Positions 26,545 through 34,569 of a stretch of DNA of 43,046 bases are shown here, piece by piece (positions within the stretch are counted from its first letter, which is position 1; every line of letters begins with the position of its first letter). The position numbers and the translations under genes are program-made. This stretch comes from Gemmatimonadota bacterium (GTDB lineage Bacteria; Gemmatimonadota; Gemmatimonadetes; Gemmatimonadales; Gemmatimonadaceae): assembly GCA_016218305.1 (NCBI GenBank), contig JACREJ010000039.1, positions 1 to 43,046 on the forward strand, given 5' to 3'. Below the pieces are notes generated by a model that was not told where the DNA came from, made no database searches, and saw only the letters and a list, made by a program, of their open reading frames with translations.

Positions 26545-27587
26545 CGGTCGCCACGTCTGACCTGCTGCGCCGTCTCCCGAAGACGGAGCTGCACTGCCAT
26601 CTCGACGGATGCGTGCGCCCGGCGACGCTGCTCGAGCTGGCCGCCGAGTACGACAAGCCGATGCCGGCCGACGACGCGGAGGCGCTGGCCGGCTACATGC
26701 TGGTGGATGACGCGGAGAGCCTCGAGGACTACCTCGAGCGCTTCTCCGTGACGCTGTCCGTCATGCAGACCAGCGAGGCGCTGGAGCGCATCACGTACGA
26801 ACTGGCGGAGGATGCGGCGCGCGAAGGAGTGCGCTACCTCGAGACGCGCTATGCGCCGGTGCTCAACGTGCGCGGCGGGCTTTCGCTCGAGGAGGCCGTC
26901 GAGGCGCCGCTGCGCGGGCTCGCGCGGGCCCATCAGGAGTACGGCATCGTCGGCCGCGTCATCGTCTGCGCCATCCGCAACATGGCCCCCGAGGTGTCGC
27001 TCGAGCTGGCCAAGCTGGCGGTGGCGTTCCGGAGCCGCGGTGTCGTGGGCTTCGACCTTGCGGGCGGCGAAGCGGGCAACCCGGCGAGCCGCCACAAGGA
27101 CGCCTTCGACTACGCCCGTGAACACGACTTGCCGTGCACCTGCCACGCCGGCGAGGGCGACGGGCCCGAATCGGTGCGCGACGCCGTGCACCGCTGCTGC
27201 GCGTGCCGCATCGGCCACGGCACGCGCCTCATCGAGGACGAGTCGCTTACGCAGTACGTGGCCGACCGGCAGATCACCATCGAATGCTGCCTGACGAGCA
27301 ACGTACAGACGCGGGCGACGTCGTCGCTGGACGCGCATCCGCTGCGCGCCTACTACGACCGCGGCCTCAACGTCGTGCTCAGCACCGACAACCGGCTGAT
27401 GAGCGGCGTCACGCTCGTTGACGAGTACCAGAAGGCGGCGCAGCACCTCGGCTTCAGCTTCGAGGAGCTGGCCAGGGTGGCGCGCAACGGCTTCACCAGC
27501 GCCTTCCTGCACGAGCACGAGCGCCGCGCCCTGCTGGCGTCGGTGGACCAGGACATGGCGACGCTGATGGCGGAGGTGCGCAAGTGA
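26541..27587 (+). CDS. add: adenosine deaminase
   Basis: A 348-residue zinc amidohydrolase converting adenosine and deoxyadenosine to inosine and deoxyinosine. Zinc ligands are seen in the N-terminal KTELHCHLDG (about 13-22) and HAGEG (about 201-205). Catalytic Glu is in HAGEG, and GHGTRL supplies the next His. The TSN and LSTDN segments complete the site; the usual TDD reads TDN, a form I recall from actinobacterial enzymes. The start is GTG 26541. It acts directly after the nucleotidase: AMP to adenosine outside, adenosine to inosine inside, then PNP. A 6-aminodeoxyfutalosine or N6-modified adenosine substrate cannot be fully excluded. Confidence 0.93.
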   Translation: MTVATSDLLRRLPKTELHCHLDGCVRPATLLELAAEYDKPMPADDAEALAGYMLVDDAESLEDYLERFSVTLSVMQTSEALERITYELAEDAAREGVRYLETRYAPVLNVRGGLSLEEAVEAPLRGLARAHQEYGIVGRVIVCAIRNMAPEVSLELAKLAVAFRSRGVVGFDLAGGEAGNPASRHKDAFDYAREHDLPCTCHAGEGDGPESVRDAVHRCCACRIGHGTRLIEDESLTQYVADRQITIECCLTSNVQTRATSSLDAHPLRAYYDRGLNVVLSTDNRLMSGVTLVDEYQKAAQHLGFSFEELARVARNGFTSAFLHEHERRALLASVDQDMATLMAEVRK

Positions 27588-28423
27588 CCGGCGAGCCCAC
27601 GCGGACGCACGGGGCTGCCGACGCCCGCGCCGCCGCTGACGTCGTACGCGCGCGGCTCGGCATCGAATCGCCGGCCTGCGCCATCATCCTCGGCTCCGGT
27701 CTCGGCGAGCTTGCCGATCGCATTGAGAACGCGCGCCACCTCTCGTACGCCGAGATCCCCGGCTTTCACGCGACGCACGTCGTGGGGCACAAGGGGCAGC
27801 TGATCGCCGGCACGCTGGGCGGCCGCGAGGTCATCGCGCTCGCCGGGCGCTTTCACATGTATGAAGGACACGCGCCGTGGGTGAGCGCTTTTCCGGTGCG
27901 CGTCGTGCACGCGCTCGGCGCGCGCACGCTCTTCGTGTCCAACGCTGCGGGGGGCATTCGCCGCACGTTCAGCGCCGGCGACCTGATGGTGATTGAAGAC
28001 CACATCAACCTGCAGTTCGTGAACCCGCTGTCCGGGCCGGTGGAACCCACGGACGAGCGGTTCCCGGACATGAGCGCGCCGTATTCGGCGCGGCTCAAGG
28101 TGCTCCTGCGCGACGCGGCGCAGCGGCTGGGCATCGCGTTGCAGTCCGGTGTCTACGTCGGCCTGCTCGGGCCGACGTACGAGACGCTCGCCGAGGTGCG
28201 GATGCTCGAGAAGATCGGCGCCGACGCCACCGGCATGAGCACCGTCGGCGAGGTGATCCTCGCCAACGCACTGGGCCTTGAAGTGGTGGGCGTGTCGCTC
28301 ATCTCGAACCCGGCCGCGGGGCTCACCTCCGAGAAACTGAGCCACGCCGACGTGATGCGCGCGGCGGAAGCGGCGGGCGAAAAGTTCTGTGACCTGGTGG
28401 CGGAGTTTGTGCGGGCGTTGTAG
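27584..28423 (+). CDS. purine nucleoside phosphorylase (trimeric type)
   Basis: A 279-residue enzyme splitting inosine/guanosine with phosphate into the base and ribose-1-phosphate. The phosphate-binding GSGLGELAD (about 38-46), RFHMYEGH (about 89-96) and SNAAGGI (about 120-126) are present, as are GPTYET and the base-binding Asn in SLISNPAAG. The usual MSTVPE reads MSTVGE here, a Pro-to-Gly change near the purine site. GTG 27584 overlaps the add stop (GTGA). As last gene of the nucleotidase operon it consumes phosphate in the cell while the operon's first enzyme releases it outside. The stop abuts a heptamer hairpin array. Confidence 0.94.
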   Translation: MTGEPTRTHGAADARAAADVVRARLGIESPACAIILGSGLGELADRIENARHLSYAEIPGFHATHVVGHKGQLIAGTLGGREVIALAGRFHMYEGHAPWVSAFPVRVVHALGARTLFVSNAAGGIRRTFSAGDLMVIEDHINLQFVNPLSGPVEPTDERFPDMSAPYSARLKVLLRDAAQRLGIALQSGVYVGLLGPTYETLAEVRMLEKIGADATGMSTVGEVILANALGLEVVGVSLISNPAAGLTSEKLSHADVMRAAEAAGEKFCDLVAEFVRAL

Positions 28424-28520
28424 CAGATGGGAGATGGGAGATGGGAGATGAGCGATGGGAGATGGGCGATGGGAGATGGAGAGGGCGTTGCTTTCATCTG
28501 CCATCGCCCATCTCGCATCC
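28424..28520. repeat. heptamer (GAGATGG) hairpin array between convergent pnp and M48 genes
   Basis: Eight contiguous heptamers from 28424 to 28479 (CAGATGG, GAGATGG x2, GAGATGA, GCGATGG, GAGATGG, GCGATGG, GAGATGG) face a shorter right arm at 28495-28520 (CATCTGCCATCGCCCATCTC). It starts on the base after the pnp stop and ends one base before the M48 stop, filling the gap. The word is the one at 4252-4389. It can act as a bidirectional terminator. Confidence 0.9.
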
Positions 28521-28521
28521 G

Positions 28522-29337
28522 TCACTTCGCCGCCGGAGGCGCCGGCAGCGCCAGCAGTCGCTCCTTGAACGCCTGGAATTCCGGCGTGTCGCGCTTGAGT
28601 CCCTTCAGCTGCGCAGGCGGATACGCCGCGATCTGCCGCTTGGTCTCGGTGACGCGCGACTCCTCCATCGGGTGCGACGCGAAGAAGCGGTCCACGTCGG
28701 TGGGCGTCGTCTTCCGCTCCTTCTGCAGGATCTCGAACATCTCGGGGATGCCGTTGGGGTCTATCCCCGCCTTCACCACGTACTGGACGCCCACTTCGTC
28801 CGCCTCGGCTTCGTCGGTGCGGCTGAACTTGGCGAACGCCGCGCTGGCCCCGATTTGCAGGGCGGCCTGCGACAGGCCCGAGTTGCACGCGGCGGTCAGC
28901 GTGCACAGCAGGGTGGCGCCAATGTTGGTGCCCTGCGCCTTCTGCATCTGCTTCACGCTGTGCCGGCGCGTTACGTGGCCGATCTCGTGGCCGAGGACGC
29001 CGGCCACCTGTGCCATGGTGGTGGAGCGCTCGATGAGCCCCCGATTGACGTAGATGTAGCCGCCCGGCACCGCGAAAGCGTTTACCTCGCGGCTATCGAC
29101 AACGTGGAAGTGCCAGTCGAGATTTCGGTCATCGGCCACGCGGGCCAGGGAGTCCCCGAGCGCCGTGATGTAACGGCTGATCTCGGCGTCCTTGATCAGC
29201 GGGAGTTCCTTGGCGATCTGGGAGGCGTAGTTGGTCCCGATCTCGACTTCCTGCTGCGTTGACACGGCGCAGGCGGAGCCGAGCAGGACCGGGGTGATGA
29301 GGGCGGCGCGGGCCGCGCGGGCGAGACGAGTGTGCAT
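28522..29337 (-). CDS. M48-family zinc metallopeptidase lipoprotein
   Basis: A 271-residue protein with a lipobox LLGSAC (Cys23), so it is exported and lipid-anchored. The zinc site HEIGHVTRRH (His117, Glu118, His121) is followed by the third ligand region in DEAEADEVGVQYV. FAVPGGYIYVNRGLIE precedes the zinc helix, typical of the Oma1/BepA/LoiP group that degrades misassembled outer-membrane proteins. It lacks the TPR tail of BepA, so LoiP-like is closer. ATG 29337 is preceded by TATTTT six bases upstream and has no ribosome site. It diverges from the RNA methylase gene with only 15 bp between starts. Confidence 0.92.
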   Translation of the reverse strand: MHTRLARAARAALITPVLLGSACAVSTQQEVEIGTNYASQIAKELPLIKDAEISRYITALGDSLARVADDRNLDWHFHVVDSREVNAFAVPGGYIYVNRGLIERSTTMAQVAGVLGHEIGHVTRRHSVKQMQKAQGTNIGATLLCTLTAACNSGLSQAALQIGASAAFAKFSRTDEAEADEVGVQYVVKAGIDPNGIPEMFEILQKERKTTPTDVDRFFASHPMEESRVTETKRQIAAYPPAQLKGLKRDTPEFQAFKERLLALPAPPAAK

Positions 29338-29343
29338 GGAGAC

Positions 29344-29349
29344 AAAATA
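29344..29349 (-). promoter_or_regulatory. putative leaderless -10 hexamer of the M48 peptidase gene
   Basis: TATTTT (minus strand), six bases (GTCTCC), then ATG. The start codon would be the first or second transcribed base. Any -35 must lie inside the divergent methylase gene. Confidence 0.4.
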
Positions 29350-29352
29350 GCG

Positions 29353-30111
29353 GTGAAATGGCTCACGACAGCAAGGGACTTGAAGCGCCGCAAGGCGCGC
29401 GAGCGGAACGGCCTCTTCGTCGCCGAAGGCGTGCGGACGGTCGAGGAACTGGCGCGCTCGCCGCTCGTCGTCGAGGCGGTGCTCCTCGCTGAACGCGCCG
29501 CCCCTGATGAACGCGCGGGTGCCGCGGCGCGTGCCCTTGCTGCGCGCGGCGTCCCAGTCCTCGAGGTCACGGATGCGGAGTTCGATTCGGCGGCCGACAC
29601 GGAGCACCCGCAGGGGTTGCTCGCCATTGCCCGCCAGCCGAAGCAGGCGCTGGGCGCGCTGTCGCTGGGCGTCCAGGCGCGCCTGCTGGTGCTCGACGCC
29701 ATCCAGGACCCGGGCAACGTTGGCGTGCTGATCCGGACGGCGGCGGCGCTGGGCGCCAGCGCGGTGGTCGCGCTCCCCGGCACCGTGGACGTCTGGAACG
29801 CCAAGGTCGTGCGCAGCGCGGCTGGCACGCACTTCCGGTTCCCGGCCGTCGAGGCGACACTCCCCGCGCTACAGGAGTACCTCGCGCACCACGGCGTGGC
29901 GCTTTGGGGGACGGATGCCGCGGGGACCCCAGTCGACGCCGTACAGGCCCCCGATCGACTGGCCATTGCCGTCGGGAACGAAGGGGCCGGGATGTCGGAC
30001 GCGTTGCGCGCGCGGTGCTCGACCGTCGTCTCGTTGCCGATGTCGCCGGACGTGGAGTCGTTCAACGTCGCGGTGGCCGCCGGCATCACCCTCTTCGCAC
30101 TTCGCCCGTGA
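29353..30111 (+). CDS. SpoU/TrmH-family RNA 2'-O-methyltransferase
   Basis: A 252-residue SPOUT methylase. An N-terminal substrate-binding domain (ARERNGLFVAEGVRTVEE) is like that of RlmB/TsnR enzymes. The knotted catalytic domain follows, with motif 1 in AIQDPGNVGVLIRTAAALGA, motif 2 in AVGNEGAGMS and motif 3 in LPMSPDVESFNVAVAAGI, where S-adenosylmethionine binds. The target (rRNA or tRNA ribose) cannot be set from sequence. Start choice is uncertain: GTG 29353 gives the family N-terminus, while GTG 29332 would overlap the divergent M48 start. The stop is followed by a C-rich heptamer array. Confidence 0.9.
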   Translation: MKWLTTARDLKRRKARERNGLFVAEGVRTVEELARSPLVVEAVLLAERAAPDERAGAAARALAARGVPVLEVTDAEFDSAADTEHPQGLLAIARQPKQALGALSLGVQARLLVLDAIQDPGNVGVLIRTAAALGASAVVALPGTVDVWNAKVVRSAAGTHFRFPAVEATLPALQEYLAHHGVALWGTDAAGTPVDAVQAPDRLAIAVGNEGAGMSDALRARCSTVVSLPMSPDVESFNVAVAAGITLFALRP

Positions 30112-30117
30112 GCCATA

Positions 30118-30146
30118 GCACCCCTGCACCCCGCACCCCGCACCGC
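30118..30146. repeat. C-rich words (GCACCCC) between methylase and prepilin peptidase genes
   Basis: GCACCCCT, GCACCCC, GCACCCC, GCACCGC fill the gap and run to within two bases of the next GTG start, leaving no ribosome site. The word matches the terminal arm GTGCAGGGG of the elements after trmD and rnhB, seen from the other strand, but no partner arm is present. Confidence 0.6.
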
Positions 30147-30148
30147 CC

Positions 30149-30985
30149 GTGAGCATCCCCGCGGACTTCGTGCCGTATGCACCGGTCTTCGGCGCCTTTG
30201 GCGCCGTGATTGGCTCGTTCCTCAACGTCTGCATCGCGCGGTGGCCCAAGGACGAGTCGGTGGTGCGCCCGCGCTCGCGCTGCCCCGGGTGCGGCGGCGC
30301 CATCGCCTGGTATGACAACATTCCGGTGATCAGCTGGCTGCTGCTGCGGGCAAAGTGCCGCACCTGTGGCGAGCCGATCAGCGCTCAGTACCCGCTCGTC
30401 GAGGCGGCGACCGCCGTGCTGTGGCTCGGCGCGCTGTGGCTGCTCGGCCCTTCGGTCGTGGCGGTGCGGCTGGCGCTCGTGGCCACGCTTTTGCTGGGCG
30501 TGGCAGTCACCGACGCGCAGAGCTACCTGATCCCCGATGGCTTCACGGTGACGGGCCTCGCCCTCGCGGCCGCCGGCACGGTCCTCGGCGCGTTCCTTGG
30601 CGAGCAGCTTCCGTTCGCGGGCCCGTGGGACGCGGTGCTGGGCGCGTGTGTCGGCGCCGGCGCCATCACCATCGTCGGCTGGCTTGGCGAGGTGGCACTC
30701 AAGAAAGAGGCGATGGGTTATGGCGACGCCACGCTGATGGCCTTCGTTGGCGCCACCCTCGGCCCCGTGCGCGCCCTGCTCTGCATCTTCGTCGGTGCGG
30801 CGCTGGCCGCGGCGACCTTCCTGCTCGTCGTCTATCCCGTGGGCTGGTGGCGGGCGCGACGTGCGGGCGTGGAATTCGAGGCGCCGCTCGTGCCATTCGG
30901 CGTCTTCCTTGCGCCTGCGGCGCTCCTCACGTTGCTTTTCGGAAATGCCCTGCTCAACTGGTATGTGGGGCGGATGTTCGGCTGA
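30149..30985 (+). CDS. pilD: prepilin peptidase (PilD/GspO, leader peptidase and N-methylase)
   Basis: A 278-residue inner-membrane aspartic protease that cleaves type IV prepilin-like leaders and methylates the new N-terminus. The N-terminal GAVIGSFLNVCIARWP motif precedes two Cys pairs (CPGC and CRTC, about residues 49-73), the cytoplasmic zinc-type domain of full-length PilD. The catalytic aspartates are in TDAQSYLIPD and MGYGDATLM (GxGD). About seven to eight membrane helices are predicted. No pilin or secretion genes are adjacent. The start GTG has no ribosome site. Confidence 0.94.
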   Translation: MSIPADFVPYAPVFGAFGAVIGSFLNVCIARWPKDESVVRPRSRCPGCGGAIAWYDNIPVISWLLLRAKCRTCGEPISAQYPLVEAATAVLWLGALWLLGPSVVAVRLALVATLLLGVAVTDAQSYLIPDGFTVTGLALAAAGTVLGAFLGEQLPFAGPWDAVLGACVGAGAITIVGWLGEVALKKEAMGYGDATLMAFVGATLGPVRALLCIFVGAALAAATFLLVVYPVGWWRARRAGVEFEAPLVPFGVFLAPAALLTLLFGNALLNWYVGRMFG

Positions 30986-31022
30986 GCCGCAGCCTGCGGC
31001 GGCGCCAACTTTGCGAGGTTTC

Positions 31023-32294
31023 ATGCATTCCCTATCCCGCCGCGCGTCCCTGCTGTGCACTGCGGCGCTTGCCGTCCTGCCGGCCTGCGGCGACAGCCAG
31101 GCCAACAAGTACCCGGGCCCCTATGGCGACCTCGTCGGCAAGTACGTGCCGCAAGTCGAGAAGGCCACCGGGCTCACGTTCAAGACGCCGCCCAAGGTGG
31201 AACAGCGTTCCACCGAGGAGGTGCGCGCCTTCCTCGAAAAGGAATTCAATGAGAAGCTGCCGGCCCTCGAGCTCGAGGGGGCGTCGCGGGCGTACAAGCT
31301 GCTCGGCTTCCTCCCCGATACCATGGACCTCCGCCGATTCATGCTCCGCCTGCTCGGCGAACAGGTCATTGGTTACTACGATCCGGCCACGAAAGTCCTG
31401 TATGTGGTGAGCGACACCTCCGCCGGCCGCTCGTCACTGGTGGAGGTGACCATCGCGCACGAGCTGGTGCACGCCCTGCAGGACCAGTATGTCCCGCTGG
31501 ACTCGATCCAGAAGCAGCGTGACGACAACGACCGGCTGACGGCGGCACAGGCGGTCATGGAGGGCCAGGCCACCTACGAGCAGATGTCCTCGATGCTCGG
31601 CGGCGACCTGGGTGCACGCATGCCCGGCGGATGGGACCGGGTGCGCGCGATGATTCGGGAGAACCAGACGGCGATGCCGGTCTTTGCCAGCGCGCCGATG
31701 CTGTTGCAGGAGTCGCTCCTCTTTCCGTACCTGAGCGGGGCGGAGTTCATGCACCGGTTCAAGGATGCCAAGACGGGACGGCCGCCCTGGCAGCCGCTGC
31801 CGGCGAGCACCGAGCAGGTGATGCACTTCGACAAGTACCTGGCCGGCGAGCAGCCGGTACGGGTTGAGCTGCCGCCGCTGCTCGCGGGCAGCAAGGTGTA
31901 CGAGAACGACCTTGGTGAGTTCGAGACGCGCCTGTTCCTGTTTCAGGCGCTGCAGGACCTGGGCACGTCGGCACGATCGGCCGAGGGGTGGGGCGGGGAT
32001 CGATATGTCGTCGTTGACCTCCCCGGCGGGGCGGGCATTGTGTGGGTGACGGTCTGGGACACGCCCATTGACGCCGGCGAGTTCCGGGAAGCGGCGCAGC
32101 GGGCCGCGCAGCGCCGGTTGGGTTCGGCCGGAAGCGGGGTGGCGGATCGGAAGCGGTTCGAAGGGAAGGGACGCGTGGTGGAGATCGTTGCCGCCACGCT
32201 GCAGGGCAAGGCAGCGATCATCTGGACGGATGTGCCGGCCGGCAGCGGCACCCGTCTCATCGACGCCGCGAAGGTGCGGCTGACGGAGCGGTAG
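31023..32294 (+). CDS. lipoprotein with HExxH zinc-peptidase motif, function unknown
   Basis: A 423-residue exported lipoprotein: signal MHSLSRRASLLCTAALAVLPAC, with lipobox LPAC (Cys22). Residues 146-150 read HELVH in VTIAHELVHALQDQY, a strong HExxH zinc-peptidase signature. AVMEGQATYEQM about 35 residues later could supply the glutamate third ligand of a gluzincin. The rest (repeated hydrophobic/aromatic segments, VIGYYDPATKVLYVV before the motif) is not recognised. GAGG four bases upstream supports the ATG. It lies 37 bp after pilD and 14 bp before another lipoprotein gene, so the two lipoproteins are likely cotranscribed. Confidence 0.85.
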   Translation: MHSLSRRASLLCTAALAVLPACGDSQANKYPGPYGDLVGKYVPQVEKATGLTFKTPPKVEQRSTEEVRAFLEKEFNEKLPALELEGASRAYKLLGFLPDTMDLRRFMLRLLGEQVIGYYDPATKVLYVVSDTSAGRSSLVEVTIAHELVHALQDQYVPLDSIQKQRDDNDRLTAAQAVMEGQATYEQMSSMLGGDLGARMPGGWDRVRAMIRENQTAMPVFASAPMLLQESLLFPYLSGAEFMHRFKDAKTGRPPWQPLPASTEQVMHFDKYLAGEQPVRVELPPLLAGSKVYENDLGEFETRLFLFQALQDLGTSARSAEGWGGDRYVVVDLPGGAGIVWVTVWDTPIDAGEFREAAQRAAQRRLGSAGSGVADRKRFEGKGRVVEIVAATLQGKAAIIWTDVPAGSGTRLIDAAKVRLTER

Positions 32295-32308
32295 GGGAGG
32301 AACGCCTG

Positions 32309-33175
32309 ATGCGACGAGAGTCCCTGAGCGATGGAGCGCGCTGCGCGCTGGTGGCGCTGCTGACACTGGCGAGCGCCGGCTGCATCGAATGGAAGCAGAC
32401 GACCGCGGCGCCGGAGGAGTCGGTGCGGCGCTTCATCTCGCTGGTGCAGACGCTCGACGGGTCGCGCACCGCCAACCTCGTCGCGCGCGCCGCGCCGACG
32501 CCTGGAAGCGGCGCCGTGGTCACGGCAGTCCTGCCCAACCAGGTGCTGCGTGGCGGCACGGTGCAGACGACGCTGACGTCCACTTCCCCGTTCAGCCGCG
32601 CCGTCTTCAGCGTTCCCGGCAACACCGACCACTGGGAGCTGCAGCTCGCCTCGCCAATCACGAGCGTCACCGTGCTCATGGTGATCGCCGTCGAGATGCC
32701 CAAGACGCTCTTCACGCTGCAGATCGCCGGCGGTGGCGCCAGCAACACGGGACCGTACCAGTCGTCCGACCTCGGCGTGATCTTCGTCGGCACGGGGGAG
32801 ATTCAGACGAACGTCATGTGGGACACGCCGGCGGACGTGGATCTGCACCTGATCGATCCGTCCGGGAAGGAGATCTACTACGCGTCGCGCAATTCGCCGA
32901 CGGGCGGCCAGCTCGACCTCGACTCCAACGCCGGCTGCGGCACCGATGGACCGCGCGCCGAGAACATCTTCTGGGGCGACGGAATCGTGGTGCCGCGCGG
33001 CGAGTACATCCTGCGGGTGGATTACTGGTCGAGCTGCGGCGCGTCGAGCACCAATTACACGGTGACGATCAACCTGCGCGGGCTGCCGCCGAAGATCTTC
33101 ACGGGCACGCTGACGGGGACCGGATCGGGAGCGGGAGCCGGAGCGGGCAAAACCATAGCAGTATTTACATACTGA
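32309..33175 (+). CDS. lipoprotein with DUF2135/YfaP-like beta domain
   Basis: A 288-residue lipoprotein (lipobox SAGC, Cys25). The C-terminal part around residues 171-255 reads MWDTPADVDLHLIDPSGKEIYY, then GGQLDLDSNAGCGTDGPRAENI and GEYILRVDYWSSC. This matches the DUF2135 pattern (W-D-x-D-V-D-L-H-V-x-D-P-x-G, then G-x-L-D-x-D, then P-E-N-I), a secreted beta-sandwich of unknown role. The N-terminal half has no recognised domain. The Gly-rich tail GTGSGAGAGAGK precedes the end. It is probably in an operon with the HExxH lipoprotein. The stop lies two bases before an 11-mer hairpin array. Confidence 0.8.
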   Translation: MRRESLSDGARCALVALLTLASAGCIEWKQTTAAPEESVRRFISLVQTLDGSRTANLVARAAPTPGSGAVVTAVLPNQVLRGGTVQTTLTSTSPFSRAVFSVPGNTDHWELQLASPITSVTVLMVIAVEMPKTLFTLQIAGGGASNTGPYQSSDLGVIFVGTGEIQTNVMWDTPADVDLHLIDPSGKEIYYASRNSPTGGQLDLDSNAGCGTDGPRAENIFWGDGIVVPRGEYILRVDYWSSCGASSTNYTVTINLRGLPPKIFTGTLTGTGSGAGAGAGKTIAVFTY

Positions 33176-33177
33176 AG

Positions 33178-33293
33178 AGAAACAACAGAGAGACAACAGA
33201 AAAACAACAGAAAGACAACAGAGGTGACCGCGTTTGACCGTGGCCACCTCTGTTGTCTCTCTGTTGTCTCTCTGTTGTTTGTCTGTTGTCTCT
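33178..33293. repeat. facing 11-mer arrays (AGAGACAACAG) between convergent genes
   Basis: The left arm has four units: AGAAACAACAG, AGAGACAACAG, AAAAACAACAG, AAAGACAACAG (33178-33221). The right arm has four reverse units CTGTTGTCTCT (33250-33293), the third CTGTTGTTTGT. The centre GGTGACCGCG ... GGCCACC pairs partly. It spans from two bases after the lipoprotein stop to three bases before the DUF445 stop. The same 11-mer occurs at 2597-2640. Confidence 0.92.
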
Positions 33294-33296
33294 CTG

Positions 33297-34556
33297 CTAA
33301 GGCAACGCCTTAGCGAGCGCATGCAACCCCAGCCCTGCCAACGCGCCCACCAGCGTCCCGTTGATCCTGATGTATTGCAGGTCCGGCCCCACGGCGAGTT
33401 CAAGACGCGCCGCCGCCACTGATGGGTCCCACGCCTGCACGGTGCGCGCGATCAGGGCGCCCACGTGGTCGCGATTCCGCTCGGCGGCGTCGGCCACTGC
33501 GTCAATCAGCGTCTCGTCGAGCTCGGCCAGCACCGCCTCATTGGCGAGCAGCGCCGTGCCGGCGGCGGACAGCCCGCGCACGAGCCCGGCGGACGGCGCC
33601 TCGCCCTCGGCGCCGTAGCGCAGCGCCGACGCGCGCACCGAATCCCACACGCCATCCACGATCCCCTCCACCACGTCGGCGTTCAGCAGCTGGCTCTTGA
33701 GCTGCTCGGCCTTCGCGCTCATGTCCGGCGAGTGCCGCAGCTTCTCCACCAGCGCCCGCAGTTCGTTGTCCACCGTCACCCGCAGCGGGTGCGCCGCGTC
33801 GGCCCGGACGTCGGCCAGTGTCTTCTCGGTGGCGCGCAGCAGCTGCTTGTAGATGGCGTTGTCCACCACGCCCGGCACGTACCACGGGCTCTCCTTGTGG
33901 ATCTGCGCACGGATCGTCTCGCGGTTCTCGGCGAGCGCCGTGAGCACCAGCTGCAGCGCCTGGTCGAGGAACTCGTGATGCCGATCGTCGCTCGTCACCA
34001 TCTCCAGCACGTCGCCGAGGATCGGGGCAACGAGCGTCTTCTCGACGCGCTCCACGGCAGCCCGCCGGATGAGCGCGCGGAACTCTTCATCGGGGACCGC
34101 CTGCACCGTGCGCGCAAACCCGCTCTGCAGCAGCGCCGCGACACGCGCGCTGTTGTCGGGTGTGGAGAGCCACCGGGCCAGGCGCTCTGACGGATGGAGC
34201 CGCCGCAGCTCGGCCTCCACGACGTCGCGCGTAAGGAAATGTCGCTGCACGAAATTGCCGAGCACGCGGCCGATGCGGTCGCGCTGCGTCATGATGATCG
34301 CGGTGTGCGGAATCGGCAGGCCCAGGGGGCGCCGGAACAGCGCCGTCACCGCAAACCAGTCGGCGAGTCCGCCCACCATCGCCGCCTCGGTGGCCGCGCG
34401 CACCCAGTCGAGCCACGGATACACCGGCGTGTAATGACGCGACACCAGGAAGACCACGGCGGCGGCCACCAGCAGGCCCGTGGCCCGCGCCCGCATCTTG
34501 TCGAGGCGGGCCTGCCGTGCGGCGTCGTCGGGAGCGGGGAGGAGTTCGGGAGTCAT
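33297..34556 (-). CDS. DUF445 family membrane-associated protein
   Basis: A 419-residue protein matching DUF445. An N-terminal transmembrane helix (about 25-45, GLLVAAAVVFLVSRHY) is followed by the family motif MVGGLADWFAVTALFRRPLGLPIPHTAII (about 62-90), long helical stretches, and a C-terminal hydrophobic end (GTLVGALAGLGLHALAKAL), giving a hairpin-like topology. Function unknown. It follows the SET gene by 13 bp and is the last gene of the lon-SET-DUF445 operon. An earlier in-frame start would overlap the SET gene; ATG 34556 is preferred. Confidence 0.88.
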   Translation of the reverse strand: MTPELLPAPDDAARQARLDKMRARATGLLVAAAVVFLVSRHYTPVYPWLDWVRAATEAAMVGGLADWFAVTALFRRPLGLPIPHTAIIMTQRDRIGRVLGNFVQRHFLTRDVVEAELRRLHPSERLARWLSTPDNSARVAALLQSGFARTVQAVPDEEFRALIRRAAVERVEKTLVAPILGDVLEMVTSDDRHHEFLDQALQLVLTALAENRETIRAQIHKESPWYVPGVVDNAIYKQLLRATEKTLADVRADAAHPLRVTVDNELRALVEKLRHSPDMSAKAEQLKSQLLNADVVEGIVDGVWDSVRASALRYGAEGEAPSAGLVRGLSAAGTALLANEAVLAELDETLIDAVADAAERNRDHVGALIARTVQAWDPSVAAARLELAVGPDLQYIRINGTLVGALAGLGLHALAKALP

Positions 34557-34569
34557 CGGTCGGCGTGCC

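Noticed and set aside
28441-29262. Plus-strand frame of about 270 codons over the M48 gene
   Set aside because: It begins inside the heptamer array and is antisense to the M48 peptidase; no homology pattern.
32257-33403. Minus-strand frames over the two lipoprotein genes
   Set aside because: They include the translated 11-mer array (RDNRETTE-type repeat) and antisense sequence only.
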